Assembly: GCA_032622095.1 (NCBI GenBank)
Contig: CP136061.1
Coordinates: 237,105,815 to 237,169,814 of the forward strand
DNA: 64,000 nt
Reading direction: 5' to 3'
Source of the DNA: Siphonodentalium dalli
Lineage: Eukaryota; Mollusca; Scaphopoda; Gadilida; Siphonodentaliidae
Shown here: positions 60,286 through 64,000 of the stretch, in pieces
Layout of the letters: each line of letters begins with the position of its first letter
How positions within the stretch are numbered: position 1 is the stretch's first letter
The notes under the pieces: model-generated
The model's input: the letters and a program-made list of their open reading frames with translations, nothing else
What the model was told of the DNA's origin: nothing
Databases searched by the model: none
Made by a program: the position numbers and the translations under genes

Positions 60286-60677
60286 CCCTTTACCCAACAG
60301 AAGGGCCCTGTGCCAATGCATTCTCTTATATATGCGAGTCGACCATAGGTCGCCTCGCATATATAAGAGAATGCATTGGCTTAACACATTAAAAATTATA
60401 AAATTGTTAAAGAATGTAAGAAAAAATGGTAAAAAGTGTTAAAAAAAGATTTTTTTTAGGCCAATGCATTCTCTTATATATGCGAGGCGACCTATGGTCG
60501 ACTCGCATATACAAGAGAATGCATTGGCACAGGGCATAACTGTAACTATCGCAATGTGGTCAAGGAGCCGGTTCCAATGATATCCATATTTGTATGGTTC
60601 TATTGAGACAGACCGAAGATATTTTAGGCTGTTGAAGCTTTATTTGGCCGGTTTTGGCCGTTTTGTTGGGTAAAGGG
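60286..60677. mobile_element. PiggyBac-like MITE (TTAA target), 392 bp, with two hairpin modules
   Basis: CCCTTTACCCAACA and TGTTGGGTAAAGGG are perfect inverted repeats, flanked by TTAA at 60282-60285 and 60678-60681. The inner part has two near-perfect 67-bp palindromes at 60313-60379 and 60461-60527, mutually inverted around an AT-rich spacer. No ORF. Confidence 0.88.
60313..60379. repeat. 67-bp hairpin module, copy A
   Basis: Arms CCAATGCATTCTCTTATATA and its complement meet at a GTCGACCATAGGTCGCC core with one mismatch. Related copies are at 60461-60527, 61137-61203 and 61299-61365, and a collapsed form is at 44511-44538. Confidence 0.85.
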
Positions 60678-60689
60678 TTAATACGAGAC

Positions 60690-61070
60690 AACTCAAACAA
60701 ATGCCTGCAATTAGGGAACATCTCGTACACATAAACAAGGCTTTGACAGCCAATTAATAAATGTCGTTTCAATTTACCATTTAGCTACAGTTGAAGTCAA
60801 AAGAGTTTGTGGCAATCGGCTGAGTTATAACAGGTTTATACATTCGATGGGTCAATCACCAATATTCTATATTATATTCTGTCATAACTAACCCTGAGCT
60901 ATCTTCCAAACAAAATAAACCACATTTATAATTGGACATTTTCCTAAAATGGCGGTTTAATGGCTACAGGTTACACGCCGTAACATACAAGCGGAATCTC
61001 TCTATAAACTGCTGAATAATTTCTATAACATGGATCCAGAATTATTCTTTTATAACAACCAAAGGTAACG
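60690..61070. other. Unannotated stretch between the two MITEs
   Basis: No feature supported. Confidence 0.4.
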
Positions 61071-61075
61071 ATATA

Positions 61076-61403
61076 TGTGACCCGCATATATCAAATCCAG
61101 TCGGAAGTCGGGATTTTTTTTACCCTGTGTCCTGTGCCAATGCATTCTCGTATATATGCGAGTCGACCATAGGTCGCCTCGCATATATAATAGAATGCAT
61201 TGGCCTAACAATTTTTTACAATTTTAATAATTTTTTATTTTATGTCCTAAAAATTGTCAGAAACATTTATTTAAAAAAAATGATAAAAAATTGTTAGGCT
61301 AATGCATTTTCTTATATATGCGAGGCGACCTATGGTCGACTCGCATATATAAGAGAATGCATTGGCACAGGGTAAAAAACTGGATTTGATATGGCGGGTC
61401 ACA
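61076..61403. mobile_element. MITE with TGTGACCCGC ends, 328 bp, carrying two hairpin modules
   Basis: TGTGACCCGC at the left and GCGGGTCACA at the right are inverted, and the similarity continues through ATATCAAATCCAG/CTGGATTTGATAT. TATA flanks it on both sides (61072-61075, 61404-61407), so the duplication is TA or TATA and the superfamily is open, with Tc1/mariner possible. Two hairpin modules at 61137-61203 and 61299-61365 are the same as in the piggyBac-like MITE nearby. No ORF. Confidence 0.8.
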
Positions 61404-61410
61404 TATACAA

Positions 61411-61556
61411 TTAAGATGTTTGGATCGCGAAAGGACGTTCGTCAATTCTTTTTTTTTTACTCCTAGAGTTATTGCTGAGTGGAACACATTATCTGACATT
61501 GTTGTTAGAGTAAAAACCTTGAAAGAATTCAAAACATTACAAGTTTGATGTAACAT
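61411..61556 (+). pseudogene. LINE ORF2 C-terminal fragment
   Basis: The plus frame reads NSFFFTPRVIAEWNTLSDIV and LKEFKTLQV before a TGA, the conserved C-terminal end of CR1/Jockey-like ORF2 proteins. Upstream parts are missing; the MITE at 61076-61403 abuts it. It may be the displaced 3' end of the LINE broken at 56225, but this cannot be shown here. Confidence 0.7.
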
Positions 61557-61559
61557 TAT

Positions 61560-62160
61560 CCAATAACAGCTGGTCAGCCGTGAGTGTGTTAAATATAGTT
61601 TATTTTGTAATTCCAGGAACCATTATCTCTCCTTATTAACCTGTACAAAAGGATATTGTATTTCAGTTGTAATTTGATTGATCATCTTTGACTGATTGTA
61701 TAGCACCTGTATGATAAAATATACCAATAAGGGGAAATTGGAACCATTAAGCTTATTAGACGCCTGTGTCTCATCTTGAGTCATACTGAATCATCACACA
61801 TCTGGGCGCAGGTCCATTGTTTCCTGGCTTGACCAATCAGTATGACTGAACGTTGAGACAAAGCCAGCTTAGATTACTTCCAGATTCCCCACAAATATTC
61901 TGATTCTCTTCCATCCAGACTTCCAGAGAAGTTGTAACTTGTAATGCATATAGCTCAGTGACTGCTCGTGTACATGATTACTTATATTGAATACAATACC
62001 TTTAAGATGATTGATTGAACGTTCGATTCTGACGTTATGTATTCTAATGTTCTTTTTTATTATGTAATATCGTAAGTCAGCGGAACAATAAGTCGAATAA
62101 CTTGTTCCAAATAAAGATGATGATGATGGTGATGATGGATGATATATATATATTATATAC
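61560..62160 (+). repeat. Probable LINE 3' UTR and GAT microsatellite tail
   Basis: AT-rich sequence follows the LINE stop and reaches AATAAAGATGATGATGATGG at about 62110-62130, a microsatellite tail as expected at the 3' end of CR1/L2-type elements. The stretch 61700-62060 holds nothing else recognisable. Confidence 0.4.
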
Positions 62161-62374
62161 TCACGACAGTACGGCGGTCTCAACCTACTCGTTGACAACT
62201 TCATTGACCAGTGATAAATTGGCCTCCGGCTCATTGTGAGCTTGTTCCAACCGCTGGCGTTACACAATTTCATTGCAAGCAGTCTGGTGTAACACCTGCG
62301 GTGGTAGTAGCAGCATCTGAAATATAACATACCTGTAACGAAGGTGACTTCCATCCCTTCCTTTTGTGTCCACT

Positions 62375-62401
62375 GGGGGGGGGGGGGGGGGGGGGGGGGG
62401 G
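62375..62401. repeat. Homopolymer run of 27 G
   Basis: An uninterrupted G tract that creates a Pro-rich open frame on minus. Its length may not be accurate in the assembly. Confidence 0.9.
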
Positions 62402-62463
62402 CGCTACCCCGGGATGGTCGAAAGAGCCAATAGGCCCTTTCCTTCACCCCTCATATTTTAGCT

Positions 62464-62469
62464 TTTATT
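62464..62469 (-). terminator. Second polyadenylation signal AATAAA
   Basis: AATAAA on the minus strand about 60 bases beyond the stop of the gene ending at 62529. It is better placed than the signal that overlaps the stop codon itself (62528-62533). Confidence 0.6.
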
Positions 62470-62528
62470 ATGAAGAAAACAAAAGAAGAAAAAAACATAG
62501 CATTTTTGACATAATTTTCTTGAATTCT

Positions 62529-62988
62529 TTATTTCAGTGGTAGTGGGTATCTTGAATAAACTATCTCGTCCTGTCTGTCGATCCAGGCTTTTCCTGTTGA
62601 CGGTTCTGATTGGTCAGGCCCTCTGTAGGTTCTATGGTCTCTCAGGAGGTAGAATTCGTATTTGCTGAATTGGTAGGAATTTCCTTTTGAGTGGTGTTGA
62701 GCCAGGGCCTGTTTTAACCGCATACGATGTCGTTCTTCTTGGCTTTCTTTCTTTTGCGACGCCGGCCTCTCTTCATACTTCGGCGTCGCCGGGACGGAGG
62801 TGGAGGTTCCTGCCCCTGGTGGAGTATGGCTAGGTGGAGTTGCAATCTCCACGTCGACGGAAGGGACATCGGCGGTGGTATCCGCGTCCCTGTTCCAGCT
62901 GGTGGTACTGCTTTCGTCGGCTGGCTGTTCTTGCCCGGAGGCCAAGTGGAGAGGAGCTCGGCGTCTCTCAGCTTTCATTTTCGACAAC
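62529..62988 (-). CDS. Unrecognised protein, last coding exon
   Basis: The exon opens after acceptor TTAAG (62989-62990) with one base completing the Arg codon split by the intron, so the TTG at 62987 is not a start. It encodes about 153 residues. A basic start (KMKAERRR) is followed by an acidic, Ser/Thr-rich and Pro-rich disordered part (PPSHTPPGAGTS), a Lys/Glu/Arg-rich likely helix (KKESQEERHRMRLKQA), and a more ordered C-terminal part with QFSKYEFYLLRDHRTYRG, ending PLPLK and TAA. I do not recognise the family. AATAAA overlaps the stop codon at 62528-62533. The reading frame is intact and codon-like composition contrasts with the AT-rich surroundings. Confidence 0.75.
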
Positions 62989-63617
62989 CTTAAGTCTTAT
63001 GTTTCTACTCACGCGGTTTGGTCGACTTTTGATATCGATAAAAAAGCAGTTAGTTAATAATTAGTTATACTCGCATTTCGATTGTGGTTTATCATACAAC
63101 AATAAGTAAATCACAGAACAATACAATGGTACTCTGCTGCATCAGAAGGGCATATCATTAGAGGATTAGCTATGTAAACACCACCACACTAAATAGTAGT
63201 AATCCCTCCAACCACCGATGCTAATGCTATGCGATAAACTGCATCTTAATAGAGGTGTTAACTTTTCCTAAACCTTATAAAACTTATAATTATGTTGAAA
63301 TAGTTTCCTGAAATGAATGGTATTGATTGACCAATATTTTTCAACTTTCTTGAGGAATTAATAAATGATTTGCCAAATGAAAATATGTTTTGCCAAATGT
63401 GAATTATTTAATCCAAGGTGGATTCTGCGAATATTAAAATACATAGAAGAATTTTTTTAAATGATATATTTATAGGTATACACATATATTTGCCGCATGT
63501 AAGATATACATTTAAAAAATGCAATTCCCATATAATTCGTGCACATCGAAAACCCAGCCATTTAATTGCACTTATGAAAATATAGGCTCGAGAAGCTGAT
63601 GGCATATATTTTCTCAC
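62989..63617 (-). other. Intron (629 bp) of the unrecognised gene
   Basis: Donor TAG|GTGAGA at 63618/63617 and acceptor TTAAG at 62989-62990. AT-rich, with no nested feature seen. Confidence 0.7.
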
Positions 63618-63807
63618 CTATCCAAAGGGTCCTTAATAGGACCACATCCATCCTTGCGACACCATTTTCCATGCTTCTTGAACTTCCATGAATATTGATT
63701 GGTGACCTTTTTGACCATTGACATAAAGTTAGCTACAGATCTTCGGTCAATATCAACTTCCTTTTCCTCATCGGCAACCGGCTGTTCTTTATCGTTTAGT
63801 TTCTGGG
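63618..63807 (-). CDS. Unrecognised protein, penultimate exon
   Basis: A 190-nt exon between acceptor ATTATAG (63808-63814) and donor GATAG|GTGAGA. It is open in a single frame (phase 1 in, phase 2 out) and fuses in frame to 62529-62988. It encodes an acidic stretch (PVADEEKEVDIDRRS) and then a basic-aromatic part (SMVKKVTNQYSWKFKKHG, KWCRKDGCGPIKDPLDR) with two Cys. No known domain could be named. Earlier exons lie beyond 64000. Confidence 0.75.
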
Positions 63808-63918
63808 CTATAATGATTTAAATAAGCTTATATATATTTAGATACAGGAGGCTTGAAGAGTTCAGCCTGTTCTCATGAATATAAGCACAATACGGATTAA
63901 TTTTGCATGTCGCGTTTT

Positions 63919-63968
63919 AAGCCCATATAGAGCTTATTTGAGGAAAATTACGCTCTATATGGGCTTAA
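63919..63968. repeat. Hairpin near the window end
   Basis: TAAGCCCATATAGAGC and GCTCTATATGGGCTTA pair around an 18-base loop. It may be the inner or outer end of a MITE cut by the window edge. Confidence 0.7.
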
Positions 63969-64000
63969 AATGTGTCCGAAAGTGTGGAGTTTGGGGCTGA

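Noticed and set aside
60301-61370. Hairpins as Rho-independent terminators or a CRISPR array
   Set aside because: The setting is eukaryotic, there are no spacers of uniform length or cas genes, and the hairpins lie symmetrically within TIR-bounded MITEs.
62165-62317. Minus-strand segment with CCYYHRRCY, resembling the phospholipase A2 active-site pattern, with plausible splice sites
   Set aside because: The spacing fits, but the Asp after the His is Arg, the flanking residues do not resemble the family, the segment is low-complexity in all frames, and a different frame looks equally coding. Treated as coincidence pending transcripts.
61869-62447. 192-codon minus open frame with a Pro run
   Set aside because: It runs through a 27-G homopolymer, a microsatellite and a LINE tail; no domain.

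Overview
This window looks like nuclear DNA from an AT-rich, repeat-laden animal genome, most likely a marine invertebrate and possibly a mollusc. The reasons are spliced genes with GT/AG introns, AATAAA-type polyadenylation signals, non-LTR retrotransposons with CR1/L2-like proteins, hAT, PIF/Harbinger-like and TTAA-type DNA elements, many small foldback elements, and repeats carrying GACGGACG-type tails. The lineage is an inference. I found no rRNA, tRNA, CRISPR array or bacterial operon.

Host genes are sparse, and the three I could support all lie on the minus strand. (1) A GNAT-superfamily acetyltransferase of the YitH-like, two-domain type has its last exon at 35695-36428 and an earlier exon at 48284-48481. 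A possible extra 126-nt cassette exon at 38777-38902 lies inside a 4.8-kb palindromic element in the intron. (2) The terminal exon of a secreted phospholipase A2-like gene is at 57499-57608. (3) The last two exons of an unrecognised protein gene are at 62529-62988 and 63618-63807. The upstream parts of all three were not found or lie outside the window.

Region by region: 1-1.1 kb holds dispersed repeats. A complete 4352-bp hAT transposon occupies 1104-5455, with a perfect 15-bp TIR and an 8-bp target duplication, but its transposase has two frameshifts. A PIF/Harbinger-like non-autonomous element is at 6.3-7.5 kb. A 3.2-kb inverted-repeat structure at 11.4-14.7 kb encloses a PHD-like remnant. 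A mosaic of short hAT-like elements and tandem repeats fills 17.6-21.1 kb. Decayed LINE fragments and small inverted-repeat elements occupy 22.0-24.7 kb. Palindromic and tandem repeats occupy 26.4-35.6 kb, with another LINE fragment at 31.5-32.4 kb. The acetyltransferase gene and its transposon-filled introns occupy 35.6-48.5 kb. LINE fragments occupy 51.7-56.2 kb, including one with endonuclease and most of the reverse transcriptase. The phospholipase exon, a tandem array and two MITEs sharing a hairpin module lie at 57.5-61.4 kb. The third gene closes the window.

The genes show no sign of forming a shared pathway. The window is best read as a few host genes diluted by layered transposon insertions. 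The most notable points are an in-frame candidate exon inside a palindromic transposon, a copy of the hAT right terminus embedded in that element's own transposase gene, and a hairpin module shared by two otherwise different MITE families. All boundaries were read by eye. Several start codons suggested by open frames are non-ATG and were corrected where possible.
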